From: Sphingomonas sp. R-74633
Lineage (GTDB): Bacteria > Pseudomonadota > Alphaproteobacteria > Sphingomonadales > Sphingomonadaceae
Direction of reading: 5' to 3'
NCBI RefSeq assembly: GCF_013416555.1
Contig: NZ_JACCFG010000002.1
Span: 496,001-560,000, forward strand
DNA: 64,000 nt
Shown in pieces: positions 52,049 through 60,581 of the stretch (positions within the stretch are counted from its first letter, which is position 1; every line of letters begins with the position of its first letter). The position numbers were made by a program, and so were the translations under genes. A model generated the notes under the pieces. That model was not told the DNA's origin. It saw nothing but the letters and a program-made list of their open reading frames with translations, and made no database searches.

Positions 52049-52342
52049 ATGCCCGATCTACGTGCCGCGCTCGAAGCGGCATCACGCCCCGGCCTGCTCC
52101 GCTATCTCGCGGGCGTTATCCACGGCTTCACGATCATGGCGCGCGACCCCGACACCAGCAGTGAGAGACGCGCGGCGATTAACAACTGCATCCATTATAT
52201 CGCCGGTCACTTGCGCGGCCTGAGCGATCCCGCAGCTCCGCTGGACCTCTGGCGGCTGGACGGCATCCTGGAGCAGGCCGCCCGCCTGAACTCCGGGCTG
52301 GCGGCAGATCTCGAGGCAGAGTTGCGCCGGCCCGGCGCTTGA
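52049..52342 (+). CDS. Small uncharacterised protein (97 aa)
   Basis: Not recognised. The 97-residue helical protein reads ALEAASRPGLLRYLAGVIHG early, then NNCIHYIAGHLRGLSDPAAP and ends with a helix LEQAARLNSGLAADLEAELR. No signal peptide or metal motif; the single Cys is unremarkable. Its Shine-Dalgarno is AGGGAGAG, and it lies between dinB and the glycosylase gene on the same strand with 16-17 bp gaps, so it may be part of a DNA-repair run. Confidence 0.7.
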   Translation: MPDLRAALEAASRPGLLRYLAGVIHGFTIMARDPDTSSERRAAINNCIHYIAGHLRGLSDPAAPLDLWRLDGILEQAARLNSGLAADLEAELRRPGA

Positions 52343-52359
52343 TGTGATACACCAAGCAA

Positions 52360-52914
52360 ATGCTGGACCCCGCCTTCTTCGACCGCGACGCGGTGACCGT
52401 GGCGCGGGACCTGATCGGGGTCGAAGTGCTGATCGACGGCGCCGGCGGGCCGATCGTCGAGACCGAGGCCTATGACGTCAACGACCCCGCCTCGCACAGC
52501 TTTGGCGGGCCGACGCAGCGCAATGCCGTGCTGTTCGGGCCGCCGGGGCACACCTATATCTACCGGATCTACGGGCTGCACTGGTGCATGAACTTCGTGT
52601 GCAGCCCGATCAGCGCGGTGCTGATCCGTGCGATCGAGCCGCGGCACGGGCTTGCGGTGATGGCACAGCGGCGCGGAACCGGCGATGCGCGGATGCTCTG
52701 CTCGGGGCCCGGCAAGCTTTGCCAGGCGCTCGGGGTGGATCGCACGCTGGACGGGCTCTCGCTCGACGCCCCGCCAATCGAGCTGCGCCCGGTGGATGGC
52801 CCGCGCACCGTCGCGGTCGGACCGCGGATCGGGATCAGCAAGGCCGTCGATACGCCGTGGCGGTTCGGCGAGGCCGGGTCGCGTTACCTCAGCAAGCCGT
52901 TTCCGCGACCATGA
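52360..52914 (+). CDS. mpg: 3-methyladenine DNA glycosylase (AAG/MPG type)
   Basis: Excises alkylated purines in base excision repair. The 184-residue protein follows the AAG family: TVARDLIGVEVLIDGAGGPI, VETEAYDVNDPASHSFGGPT (catalytic Glu and Asp/His region), LFGPPGHTYIYRIYGLHWCM and CSGPGKLCQALGVD. GISKAVDTPWRF is present near the end. Length is close to the bacterial norm (~180-200). The stop overlaps the next gene (ATGA). Confidence 0.93.
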   Translation: MLDPAFFDRDAVTVARDLIGVEVLIDGAGGPIVETEAYDVNDPASHSFGGPTQRNAVLFGPPGHTYIYRIYGLHWCMNFVCSPISAVLIRAIEPRHGLAVMAQRRGTGDARMLCSGPGKLCQALGVDRTLDGLSLDAPPIELRPVDGPRTVAVGPRIGISKAVDTPWRFGEAGSRYLSKPFPRP

Positions 52915-55571
52915 CCGGCGATCCGATCCCCGTCTCCGATGTCGCGCAGGTCCGCGCGCTGTTGATCGATGCTGCGCGTGAGCACCGGGCGGTCAGCTAT
53001 TCGGAGATGCTGGCGCTGCTCGGCCACAGCTTCACCCGCCCCTTGATGCGGGCGCTGTGCAAGACGCTCGACGTGATCGACGATGCAGCCGTGCAGGACG
53101 GCCAACCCGAGCTTGCGGTGCTGGTCGTCCGCGAGTCGGATCACATGCCCGGGCAAGGCTGGTGGGTGAGCTCGCGCGGGTCGCTCGCGGGATATGACGG
53201 GCCGTGGGAGGGGCCGAGTGCCCGCGCCCTGGTCGACAAGCTCCAGCGCGCGGCGTTCGACTATTGGTCTAAAGCCTAAGCGTTCAGAGTTTCCGCTCCC
53301 CGGCGAAGGCCGGGGCCCAGCTTCGGCGCAGCCTGTGAGTCGCGCGAACCTCTCGAACGACATCGCAACTGGGCCCCGGCCTTCGCCGGGGAGCAGAAGA
53401 GCCCTATCCCCCGGCCTGTACACCCGCTCGACATGCCCCTTGAGATCCTCGGGGTAGAAATAGACCGGCCGCAGATCGCCCGCGGCATAGCGCCCGGCCT
53501 GATCGGCGAAGTGCTTCGCCCCCGGATGCCCGCTCTCGCCGCCGGCGGTGACGGCCCAGGCGCGAACCTTCGGCCCGAACTCCACTGTCGCGACGAAGCT
53601 GTTGCCGCTGGTGCCGTAATAGCGCTTCGTCCCCGGATAACGCTTGGCGCCGAACGAGGCGAGCGAGCCCCATTGCGCCGAGGTAAAGGGCACCGGGATG
53701 CTCGGCTTCGTATCGTCGAATTTCTGGGTGATCGCGCCGTCATTACGCTGGAAGCGGTTGATCTCGCCCCAAGGCACCTGCCAGCTGCCGAAGTCCTGCG
53801 TCAGCCGGTCGACCGCCGCCGTCAGCGCATCGATGCGCTGCGCATCTGTGGCGCGCTCGGCCATATATCCCCAGACCGAAATCCCCGCATCCTTGGCCGG
53901 CTGCGCCGAGGGCACCCAGAGCGCCTCGCCCCAGAACACCGCGAGCGAGGTCGCGGTCGAGTCCGCCGCCCAGCGCCGGTCCCAGCCCTTCAACAGCGCT
54001 ACCGGCCCGGCGAGCTTCGCCTTCGCATCGCCTTCGGGCAGCCTCTCCCACGCAGTCACCAGCCCGGGCAGCAGCCGGTCAAAGGCTGGAAGGAAGCTGT
54101 CATAGGCCGCCTGGCGCAGCGTCTCGGGGGTGAAGTCCTTGCGCGCGTTCAGCACCAGCAGCGCGTGGAGGCCACGCGGGCTCTCGCCGGACTGGTCGAA
54201 ATAGAGCGGATAGTCTGCTGCCTTCGGACTGTCGGCGCCCGCGGCGGTCCAGGGCCAATTGTTCGAGTTGAAGGCCCAGCCGTTCTTCGGGTTCACCGCC
54301 TGAGGCAGACTGGCGAGGCTGTGCAGGCCCTTCCAGTCGGTCGCCGGATCGCTGCCGTCCACCGGCTTGCGATAGTCGAAGCGATTGTCGCGCACCGGCA
54401 TGAACTGCGGCATCAGGAACGCGATCTCGCCCCTCGAATCTGCGAACAGCGTGTTGTTCGAGCTGTTGGCCTTGAGCTCGGCGACCTTGAGGAAGCCGGC
54501 GTAGTCGGTCGCCTTGGTGCGCAGGAAGCTCTGCTGCAGCGCCTCGACCGGCTTGTTCATCAGCGCAGCCGCAATCCACTTGCCGTCCGCCTCGCGCACG
54601 ATCGGGCCGTGGTGGGTGGCGTATGTTCGGAAGCTGTGCGTGGCCTGGGAGCCATCCGCCGCACGGTAGGAGATCGTGATCGGCTTCACCGTAACCGGCC
54701 GCTTCTCCCCGCCATAGCGATAGAAGAGTTCCTTCTCCCAGCCCCCGCGATCGACCGTCTCCGCGAACTCGTCGACATTGTCGACGCCGCTCGAGGTGTG
54801 CATCCAGCCCGCCTTGGCGTTGAACCCCTGGTAGATGAAGAACTGCCCCCAGGTCGCGGCGCCATAGGCGTTGAGCCCCTCGCCGCTCGTCACCTGCTGC
54901 TCGGCGCGGAAGAAGAAGCTGGTGTGCGGGTTGATCAGCAGCAGCGCATGGCCGTCGCGGGTATGACTCGGCGCGATCGCCATGCCGTTCGAGCCCTTGG
55001 GTTCCTTGAAGAGCAGGCCCTTCTCGGTGTCGGTCATCGCCAGCTTCTGCTTGCCGTAGAATGATTCGAGCTGGCTCAGCGGCACGCGCTCGATATCGCC
55101 GCCGATGCTGCCTTCGGAAAAGCTCAGCGCCATCCACGGCTCGAAATGCGTGATCACCCGCGGCTTCACCTCCGAGTGTGTCGCGAGATAATAGTTCAGC
55201 CCATCTGCCCAGCTGTCCATCAGCTTGCGGAGGAACGCCGGGCTCTTCGCATAATCGGCCTTGAGTACCTCCGGATCGACGAACAGCCGCTGGCGCAGAT
55301 CCTGCCAGATCGCCCCCTCGCCCTCCGCCTCGGCGAGCCGGCCGAGGCTGACCAGATAGTTGGTCTCGATCCGGTTGAAGTCGTCCTCGGCCTGGGCATA
55401 GATCATCCCGAACACCGCATCGGCATCGGTCTTGCCGGCGATATGGGCGACACCCCAATCGTCGCGCGTGATCGTCACCCGCGCCGCTTCCGCCTTCCAG
55501 CGATCGGCATCGGTCTGAGCGTGCGCAGAGGTGGAGGCGAGCAGCGCGGCGGCGAGGAGCAGGCGAGTCAT
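52884..55571 (-). CDS. Penicillin acylase-family protein with read-through C-terminal extension
   Basis: N-terminal-nucleophile hydrolase that cleaves amides such as penicillins or acyl-homoserine lactones. A signal peptide (RLLLAAALLASTSAHAQ) leads into the propeptide/alpha-chain DWGVAHIAGKTDADAVFGM. The autoprocessing site EPKGSNGMAIAPSHTRDGH makes Ser194 the beta-chain nucleophile, and the beta chain continues to residue ~722. There the family would stop soon after HVERVYRPG. Instead the frame runs through a 100-bp repeat (residues ~726-759) and antisense to the 122-residue gene, ending at 52884 with 173 extra codons. The active enzyme is probably residues 20-722; the tail looks accidental. 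Adding one base near 53405 would give a TAG immediately. Confidence 0.85.
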   Translation of the reverse strand: MTRLLLAAALLASTSAHAQTDADRWKAEAARVTITRDDWGVAHIAGKTDADAVFGMIYAQAEDDFNRIETNYLVSLGRLAEAEGEGAIWQDLRQRLFVDPEVLKADYAKSPAFLRKLMDSWADGLNYYLATHSEVKPRVITHFEPWMALSFSEGSIGGDIERVPLSQLESFYGKQKLAMTDTEKGLLFKEPKGSNGMAIAPSHTRDGHALLLINPHTSFFFRAEQQVTSGEGLNAYGAATWGQFFIYQGFNAKAGWMHTSSGVDNVDEFAETVDRGGWEKELFYRYGGEKRPVTVKPITISYRAADGSQATHSFRTYATHHGPIVREADGKWIAAALMNKPVEALQQSFLRTKATDYAGFLKVAELKANSSNNTLFADSRGEIAFLMPQFMPVRDNRFDYRKPVDGSDPATDWKGLHSLASLPQAVNPKNGWAFNSNNWPWTAAGADSPKAADYPLYFDQSGESPRGLHALLVLNARKDFTPETLRQAAYDSFLPAFDRLLPGLVTAWERLPEGDAKAKLAGPVALLKGWDRRWAADSTATSLAVFWGEALWVPSAQPAKDAGISVWGYMAERATDAQRIDALTAAVDRLTQDFGSWQVPWGEINRFQRNDGAITQKFDDTKPSIPVPFTSAQWGSLASFGAKRYPGTKRYYGTSGNSFVATVEFGPKVRAWAVTAGGESGHPGAKHFADQAGRYAAGDLRPVYFYPEDLKGHVERVYRPGDRALLLPGEGRGPVAMSFERFARLTGCAEAGPRPSPGSGNSERLGFRPIVERRALELVDQGAGTRPLPRPVISRERPARAHPPALPGHVIRLADDQHRKLGLAVLHGCIVDHVERLAQRPHQGAGEAVAEQRQHLRIADRPVLTRSIDQQRADLRDIGDGDRIAGHGRGNGLLR
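52911..53279 (+). CDS. Uncharacterised winged-helix-like protein (122 aa)
   Basis: No named family is recognised. The 122-residue protein has two helices (VAQVRALLIDAAREHRAVSY, FTRPLMRALCKTLDVID) followed by a beta segment PELAVLVVRESDHMPGQGWW, a pattern seen in small helix-strand domains of otherwise unknown function. ATG overlaps the mpg stop, so it is translationally coupled. The opposite strand is the read-through 3' end of the acylase frame; codon usage favours this strand. Confidence 0.75.
   Translation: MTGDPIPVSDVAQVRALLIDAAREHRAVSYSEMLALLGHSFTRPLMRALCKTLDVIDDAAVQDGQPELAVLVVRESDHMPGQGWWVSSRGSLAGYDGPWEGPSARALVDKLQRAAFDYWSKA
53297..53396. repeat. 100-bp terminal-inverted-repeat element, copy 2
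   Basis: Same size and orientation as 17157-17256. The 25-bp terminal inverted repeats are perfect here. Internal differences from copy 1 are concentrated in positions ~26-50. On the minus strand both copies leave an open frame encoding LLPGEGRGPVAM...EAGPRPSPG, so insertion near a gene end can extend the protein, as seems to have happened to the acylase. Confidence 0.88.
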
Positions 55572-55596
55572 GCCGCCAGCATATGCCGAGTTTGGC

Positions 55597-56064
55597 TCAG
55601 TCCGGAATCGTTTCGACCGCAACGATCTCGATCGCCTCGGTCTTCCCGCCGAAATCGACCTTCTCGCCCTCTTCCGCGCCGATCAGCGCATGGGCAAGCG
55701 GCGCCTGGAACGACAGGCGGTCGGCCGAAGGATCGGCCTCGTCATGCCCGACCAGGTCGATCACCCGCGCCTTGCCGTTCATCTTGATCCGCACGCGCGA
55801 GCCGATGCCGACCACGCCCTCTTCGGGCGCAGGCGCGATCTGCGCGGTGGTGCGCCGCGTATTCCAGTAGCGCAGCTCGCGCTTGAGCACTTCGAGCGCC
55901 TCTTCCTCGCCACCCGCCGCAATCGCGGCCTGCAGCTCGGCTTCCTTCGCCTCGATCAGCGCCAGCCCGCGCGCCGTGACCATATTGGGTCCCGATGGCA
56001 GCGGCAGCTCGAACTTGGGTTCCTTATGTTCCTCGTCACTCTCGCGACGGAAGGCGACACTCAT
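55597..56064 (-). CDS. GreA/GreB-family transcription elongation factor
   Basis: Rescues backtracked RNA polymerase. The 155-residue protein has an N-terminal coiled coil (TARGLALIEAKEAELQAAIA, LEVLKRELRYWNTRRTTAQI) and a C-terminal FKBP-like domain (GIGSRVRIKMNGKARVIDLV, SFQAPLAHALIGAEEGEKVD). The acidic residues at the coil tip are less obvious than in GreA. It starts inside the stop of the aldo/keto reductase gene (ATGA). Closer to the short alphaproteobacterial GreA/B-like group than to canonical GreA. Confidence 0.88.
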   Translation of the reverse strand: MSVAFRRESDEEHKEPKFELPLPSGPNMVTARGLALIEAKEAELQAAIAAGGEEEALEVLKRELRYWNTRRTTAQIAPAPEEGVVGIGSRVRIKMNGKARVIDLVGHDEADPSADRLSFQAPLAHALIGAEEGEKVDFGGKTEAIEIVAVETIPD

Positions 56065-57122
56065 TGTCCGGGTAGTTCCTCGATGCTCGATGAGACCTTC
56101 CAAAGATCGAGCGCGCCGTCGGTTGCATGCCGGTCGATCTCGGCCAGCTCTTCGGCGCTGAAATCGAGATTGTTGACGGCGTCCAAAGAGTTGTCGAGCT
56201 GCGCCACCGTCCGCGCGCCGATCAGCGCCGAGGTGACGCGGCTGTCGCGCAGCACCCAAGCGATCGCCATCTGCGCCAGCGTCTGCCCACGCTTCTCGGC
56301 CATCGCGTGGAGCGCGCGGATGCGGGCGATATTGTCGTCCGAGAGCAGGCGCTGGTTGAGCGAGCCGCCCTTGGCCGCGCGCGCATCCTCGGGCACGCCG
56401 CTCAGATATTTGTTGGTCAGCATCCCCTGCGCCAGCGGCGAGAAGGCGATGCAGCCGGTGCCGAGCTCGCCCAGCGTGTCGAGCAGCTCGCCTTCCACCC
56501 AGCGATTGAGCATCGAATAGCTCGGCTGGTGGATCAGCAGCGGCACCTTGTGCTCGGCAAGGATCGCGGCGGCCTGACGGGTCAGCTCGGGCGAATAGCT
56601 GGAGATGCCGACATAGAGCGCCTTGCCCTGGCGGTGGAGCTGCGCGAGCGCGCCCATCGTCTCCTCGAGCGGGGTCTTGGGATCGACGCGGTGCGAATAG
56701 AAGATGTCGACATAGTCGAGCCCCATCCGCTTGAGGCTCTGGTCGCATGAGGCGATCAGATACTTCTTCGATCCGCCGACATCGCCGTACGGCCCGGGCC
56801 ACATATCCCAGCCCGCCTTGGTCGAGATCACCAGTTCGTCGCGATGCGATGCTAAGTCGGCCGCCATCACGCGGCCGAAATTCTCCTCGGCCGAGCCATA
56901 GGGCGGGCCGTAATTGTTCGCGAGGTCGAAATGGGTGACGCCGCGGTCGAACGCCCGGCGGAGCATCGCGCGGCCAGTCTCGAACACGTCCTCGCCGCCG
57001 AAATTCTGCCAGAGGCCAAGGCTGATTGCCGGCAAATCGAGCCCCGAGCGGCCGCAGCGGCGATAGGGCATGCGCCCGTCATAGCGGGCGGGATCGGCGT
57101 GCCAGGGCGTGGGGATCGGCAT
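56061..57122 (-). CDS. yghZ: Aldo/keto reductase (YghZ-like)
   Basis: NADPH-dependent reductase of the YghZ / L-glyceraldehyde-3-phosphate reductase type. The 353-residue TIM barrel includes the catalytic Asp/Tyr region THFDLANNYGPPYGSAEENF and Lys in ELVISTKAGWDMWPGPYGD. The YghZ signature SLKRMGLDYVDIFYSHRVD follows, as does ALIGARTVAQLDNSLDAV for cofactor binding. ATG 57122 has GGAG eight bases upstream. It lies 46 bp beyond sufA, same strand, so may share suf transcription; link to Fe-S synthesis not evident. Confidence 0.9.
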   Translation of the reverse strand: MPIPTPWHADPARYDGRMPYRRCGRSGLDLPAISLGLWQNFGGEDVFETGRAMLRRAFDRGVTHFDLANNYGPPYGSAEENFGRVMAADLASHRDELVISTKAGWDMWPGPYGDVGGSKKYLIASCDQSLKRMGLDYVDIFYSHRVDPKTPLEETMGALAQLHRQGKALYVGISSYSPELTRQAAAILAEHKVPLLIHQPSYSMLNRWVEGELLDTLGELGTGCIAFSPLAQGMLTNKYLSGVPEDARAAKGGSLNQRLLSDDNIARIRALHAMAEKRGQTLAQMAIAWVLRDSRVTSALIGARTVAQLDNSLDAVNNLDFSAEELAEIDRHATDGALDLWKVSSSIEELPGQ

Positions 57123-57168
57123 AAGGGGAGCTCCGACTGCGTTGTCGGTCGTCCCTATGCCGACCGCA

Positions 57169-57522
57169 TCAGACCGTAAAGCTCTCGCCGCAGCCGCAGC
57201 TGCCCTTGGCATTCGGGTTCTGGAAGGTGAAGCCGGCGGTGAAGTCGTCTTCCACCCAGTCCATCGTCGAGCCGATCAGATAGAGGATCGAGCTGCCATC
57301 GACATAGAAGGTCCCGCCGGGCGTCTCGATCTTCTCGTCGAACGGCTTGGCCTCGGTGACGTAATCGACCGAATAGGCCAGCCCCGAACAGCCGCGGCGC
57401 GGAGTCGAGAGCTTGACGCCCACGGCGTCCGCCGGCGCCTTGGCCATCAGATCGGCGATGCGCTGCTCGGCGGCGGGCGTCAGGTTGAGCGCGGCGGGAC
57501 GAATGCGGGTCGTGGCGTTCAT
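57169..57522 (-). CDS. sufA: Iron-sulfur cluster A-type carrier SufA/ErpA-like
   Basis: Carries Fe-S clusters from the SufBCD scaffold to target proteins. The 117-residue protein shows the three conserved cysteines: one in STPRRGCSGLAYSVDYV (~45) and two in KGSCGCGESFTV at the C-terminus. LNLTPAAEQRIADLMA opens the domain. It overlaps the sufT stop by one base. Last suf gene before the aldo/keto reductase. Confidence 0.94.
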   Translation of the reverse strand: MNATTRIRPAALNLTPAAEQRIADLMAKAPADAVGVKLSTPRRGCSGLAYSVDYVTEAKPFDEKIETPGGTFYVDGSSILYLIGSTMDWVEDDFTAGFTFQNPNAKGSCGCGESFTV

Positions 57523-57998
57523 CACAGCATCCCCAGTTCGAGCTTGGCCTCGTCGCTCATCTTCTGCGGATCCCATGGCGGATCCCAGACGAGATTGACT
57601 TCGGCATGGCCGATCCCCGGCACCGAGCCGACGCGCAGCTCGACTTCGCCGGGCATCGATTCCGCCACCGGGCAATGCGGCGTGGTCAGTGTCATCTGCA
57701 CCGCGGCATGGCCGTCGGCGGTGATGTCGACGCCGTAGATCAGCCCGAGATCATAGATGTTCACCGGGATCTCGGGGTCGTAGATTTCCTTGAGCGCAGT
57801 GATCACCGCCTCATAGAGCTCGCCGCCCGGCTCGGTGCCCGACAGCGATTGCGGCTTTTGCGAGAGGAAGCCGGCAAGATAGTCGCGCTTGCGCTCGAAG
57901 ATCTCGGCGACTTCCTCGCCCACATCCTCGACACGCGCCTTGGGCGGGGCCGCCACGGCCTCCACTTCCTCGACTTCGATCTTGCGTTCCTCGTTCAC
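57522..57998 (-). CDS. sufT: SUF system assembly protein SufT (MIP18/DUF59)
   Basis: Assists Fe-S cluster maturation. The 158-residue protein has a variable acidic N-terminus, then the MIP18 core EAVITALKEIYDPEIPVNIY, DLGLIYGVDITADG and the Cys-containing MTLTTPHCPVAESMPGEVEL. It ends with VWDPPWDPQKMSDEAKLELG, typical for this group. Translation overlaps sufS upstream and sufA downstream. Confidence 0.94.
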   Translation of the reverse strand: MNEERKIEVEEVEAVAAPPKARVEDVGEEVAEIFERKRDYLAGFLSQKPQSLSGTEPGGELYEAVITALKEIYDPEIPVNIYDLGLIYGVDITADGHAAVQMTLTTPHCPVAESMPGEVELRVGSVPGIGHAEVNLVWDPPWDPQKMSDEAKLELGML

Positions 57999-59206
57999 CC
58001 GAAAATCCTCGTCACGCGCTCGATACCCTTGACCAGCGCGGCGATATCGTCCGCGCCATTGTAAACCCCGAAGCTGGCCCGCGCCGTTGCCGGCACGCCC
58101 AGCGCGTCCATCAGCGGCTGGGCGCAGTGATGCCCGGCGCGGATCGCGACATTGCCTTCATCCAATATGGTGGCGACGTCGTGCGGGTGCACCCCCTCGA
58201 CTGCGAAACTGACGATGCCGGCGCTGTCCTCGGGGCCGAACAGCCGCACCGAGTTGAGCTGCGACAGCGCCTCGCGCGCCTGGCGGACCAGCGCGGTCTC
58301 ATGCGCGTGGATGCGCTCGAGCCCGATGGCATCCACGTAGTCGATCGCCGCATGCAGCCCGACCACGCCGACGATATGCGGCGTCCCCGCCTCGAACCTT
58401 CCGGGGGGCGGTGCATAGGTGGTCTTCGCAAAGGTCACCCGGTCGATCATCGAGCCGCCACCCTGATAGGGCGGCATCGCGTCGAGCAATTCGTAGCGGC
58501 CCCAGAGCACGCCGATGCCGGTCGGCCCGTAGAGCTTGTGGCCCGACATCACATAGAAGTCGCAGCCGATCTCGGCGACGTTCACGGCCATGCGCGGCAC
58601 TGCCTGGCAGCCGTCGAGCAGCACTTTCGCGCCGACCTTGTGCGCCAGTTCGGTGGCGCGCTTCGCGTCGAGCACCGAGCCGAGCACATTCGAGACATGC
58701 GCGAGCGCGACCAGCTTGTGGCGCTCGGTCAACATTGCTTCCATCGCGTCGAGGTCGATGCGCTGGTCGGCGGTGAGCGGCACCACGTCGATCTCGGCGC
58801 CCACCCGCTCGGCGACCATCTGCCAGGGCACGATGTTGGAATGATGCTCGAGCGTGGAAAGCAGGATGCGGTCGCCGGCCTTGAGCTGGGTGCCGGCCCA
58901 GCATTGCGCGACCAGGTTGATCCCCTCGGTCGCGCCGCGGACGAAGACGACTTCCGCTTCCTTGCCGCCGAGGAACGCCGCCACCCGCTTGCGCGCCGCC
59001 TCATAGGCGAGCGTCATGTCCGCCGAGCGCTGGTACACGCCGCGATGCACGGTGGCGTAGGTCTCGCCATAGGCGCGGTTGATCGCGTCGAGCACCGGCT
59101 GCGGCTTCTGCGAAGTCGCCGCGGTGTCGAGATAATGCCAGTCCGCCCGGATCGCCGGGAAATCGGCAAGCAGGTCGAGCGGACGCGTGTCGAAGGTGAC
59201 GGTCAT
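57995..59206 (-). CDS. sufS: Cysteine desulfurase SufS
   Basis: PLP enzyme releasing sulfur from cysteine for cluster building. The 403-residue protein starts with RADWHYLDTAATSQKPQPVL, contains FVRGATEGINLVAQ, and TLEHHSNIVPWQMVAERVGA. The PLP lysine is in YVMSGHKLYGPTGIGVLWG (~225), and the catalytic Cys in RAGHHCAQPLMDALGV (~363). It overlaps sufD (start) and sufT (end) by 4 bp, so the operon is tightly coupled. Confidence 0.96.
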   Translation of the reverse strand: MTVTFDTRPLDLLADFPAIRADWHYLDTAATSQKPQPVLDAINRAYGETYATVHRGVYQRSADMTLAYEAARKRVAAFLGGKEAEVVFVRGATEGINLVAQCWAGTQLKAGDRILLSTLEHHSNIVPWQMVAERVGAEIDVVPLTADQRIDLDAMEAMLTERHKLVALAHVSNVLGSVLDAKRATELAHKVGAKVLLDGCQAVPRMAVNVAEIGCDFYVMSGHKLYGPTGIGVLWGRYELLDAMPPYQGGGSMIDRVTFAKTTYAPPPGRFEAGTPHIVGVVGLHAAIDYVDAIGLERIHAHETALVRQAREALSQLNSVRLFGPEDSAGIVSFAVEGVHPHDVATILDEGNVAIRAGHHCAQPLMDALGVPATARASFGVYNGADDIAALVKGIERVTRIFG

Positions 59207-60285
59207 AGCGCCGTGTCCAGCCAGGTTTCCGCATCCACCGCGAACGCTTCACGCACCGCGTCCTCGCCGATCCGTGCGAGTGCGTCGGCGACAAAAGCGC
59301 GGGTGAGCAGCGCCTTGGCGCGGCTCTCATCGATGCCGCGGCTCTGCAGGTAGAACAATGCCATCTTGTCGAGCTCGCCCACGGTAGCGCCGTGCGCGCA
59401 CTTCACATCATCGGCGAAGATCTCGAGCTCAGGCTTCAAATTCACCGTCGCCGAGCGCTGGAGCAGCAGGCCACGCAGCGACTGCTCGCCATCGGTCTGC
59501 TGCGCGCCGCGCGCCACTTCGACGCGTGCCGCCAGGCTCGCCACCGACTTGTCCGCCGCCACCGCACGCCACAATTGCCGCGAGGTGCCCTCGATATTCT
59601 CGTGCCGCACCGCGACCGCGGCTTCCTGGCGCTGGCTGCCCGAGGTCAGCAGCGCGCCGCCCATCTCGGCGAACCCGCCCTTGCCGCTTACCAGCAGCGA
59701 ACCGTCGATCCGGCTGCCCATGCCGCCGGCACCGAGGAATACCGAGACCAGGCTCGCCGCCTCGCCGACTTCGGCTTCCTCGCGCAGCGAAACAAAGCCC
59801 TCGCTCTGGAGCAGGCGCACCGAGCGCATCAGCCGCGCCCCGCGCTCGAGGCACAACGTCGTCAGCCGGTTAGCCCAGCCGATCCCGGCATAGGTCTCGA
59901 CCACGCTCGCCACCGCGTCCTCGGCGAGCATCATCCGCGCCGGCACATGACTCTCGCCGCCGGTGCCGAGATGGACGATCTGGATCGACGTCGCGGCGTG
60001 CTCCTTGCCCAGATGCAGCGACCAGCCCTCGCCATCGGTGAGGCTGCCGAGCGGGTGATCGGTGGTGGCGAGCTGCTGCGTCACCTGCACCGGGCCGGGC
60101 TTGCTGTGCGCGGGCTCGAAGCGCCCGTCGACGAACAGCAGCCGCGGTCCCTCGATATCGAGGAACAGGCTGGCGGGGTCGATGTGGCTGTCGCGCTGCG
60201 GGGTCCCGGCAGCGGTCTTGAGCGCGCCCATATCGGACCAGCGCCATTCTTCCTGGCGCGGCGTGGGGAGTTCGAGCAGGCTCAT
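59203..60285 (-). CDS. sufD: Fe-S cluster scaffold subunit SufD
   Basis: Partner of SufB in the SufBC2D scaffold. The 360-residue protein has the beta-helix core (RLMRSVRLLQSEGFVSLREE, QEAAVAVRHENIEGTSRQLW) and the C-terminal SufBD signature FADDVKCAHGATVGELDKMA, with YLQSRGIDESRAKALLTRAF. The N-terminus RQEEWRWSDMGALKTA is characteristic. It follows a 99-residue cysteine-rich gene with a 4-bp overlap. Confidence 0.95.
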   Translation of the reverse strand: MSLLELPTPRQEEWRWSDMGALKTAAGTPQRDSHIDPASLFLDIEGPRLLFVDGRFEPAHSKPGPVQVTQQLATTDHPLGSLTDGEGWSLHLGKEHAATSIQIVHLGTGGESHVPARMMLAEDAVASVVETYAGIGWANRLTTLCLERGARLMRSVRLLQSEGFVSLREEAEVGEAASLVSVFLGAGGMGSRIDGSLLVSGKGGFAEMGGALLTSGSQRQEAAVAVRHENIEGTSRQLWRAVAADKSVASLAARVEVARGAQQTDGEQSLRGLLLQRSATVNLKPELEIFADDVKCAHGATVGELDKMALFYLQSRGIDESRAKALLTRAFVADALARIGEDAVREAFAVDAETWLDTAL

Positions 60286-60581
60286 CGCGCGCCTCCCCGA
60301 TAGGAGCGGCGGAAATCCTCGAGCAGCGCCGGCTTGCGCTGGTCGACGCAGGCCTTCACGTCGCCGGCACCCTTACGGACACAGGCGGAGGCGGTGCGGC
60401 AGAGCTGCTCGTCGAGCCGGGCATGGCCGCTCGATGCGCTGAGCGAGCAGCCGAGCTTGCCCTTCGCGTCACGGCCGACGCTCACCGTGATCGCGGCGAG
60501 CTTGCGCCCGACCACGACGATCTCCGCGTCGTCCGGCGCGGCCGGCGCGGTCTGGAGCATGAGGAGCAAAGGCAGGATCAC
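60282..60581 (-). CDS. Four-cysteine secreted protein inside the suf operon (99 aa)
   Basis: No named family. A hydrophobic start (ILPLLLMLQTAPAAP) looks like a short signal sequence. The mature part has DDAEIVVVGRKL and then four cysteines with characteristic spacing (GKLGCS, EQLCRT, SACVRKG, KACVDQ). It is homologous to the 187-residue gene at 61330 (shared DDA-IVV, GKL-x-x-C, SSG, C...C...C order), so the two are paralogues in one operon. Both ends overlap (sufC stop, sufD start) by 4 bp. Two disulfides in the periplasm are likely; role in Fe-S assembly, a cytoplasmic process, is puzzling. Confidence 0.75.
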   Translation of the reverse strand: MILPLLLMLQTAPAAPDDAEIVVVGRKLAAITVSVGRDAKGKLGCSLSASSGHARLDEQLCRTASACVRKGAGDVKACVDQRKPALLEDFRRSYRGGAR

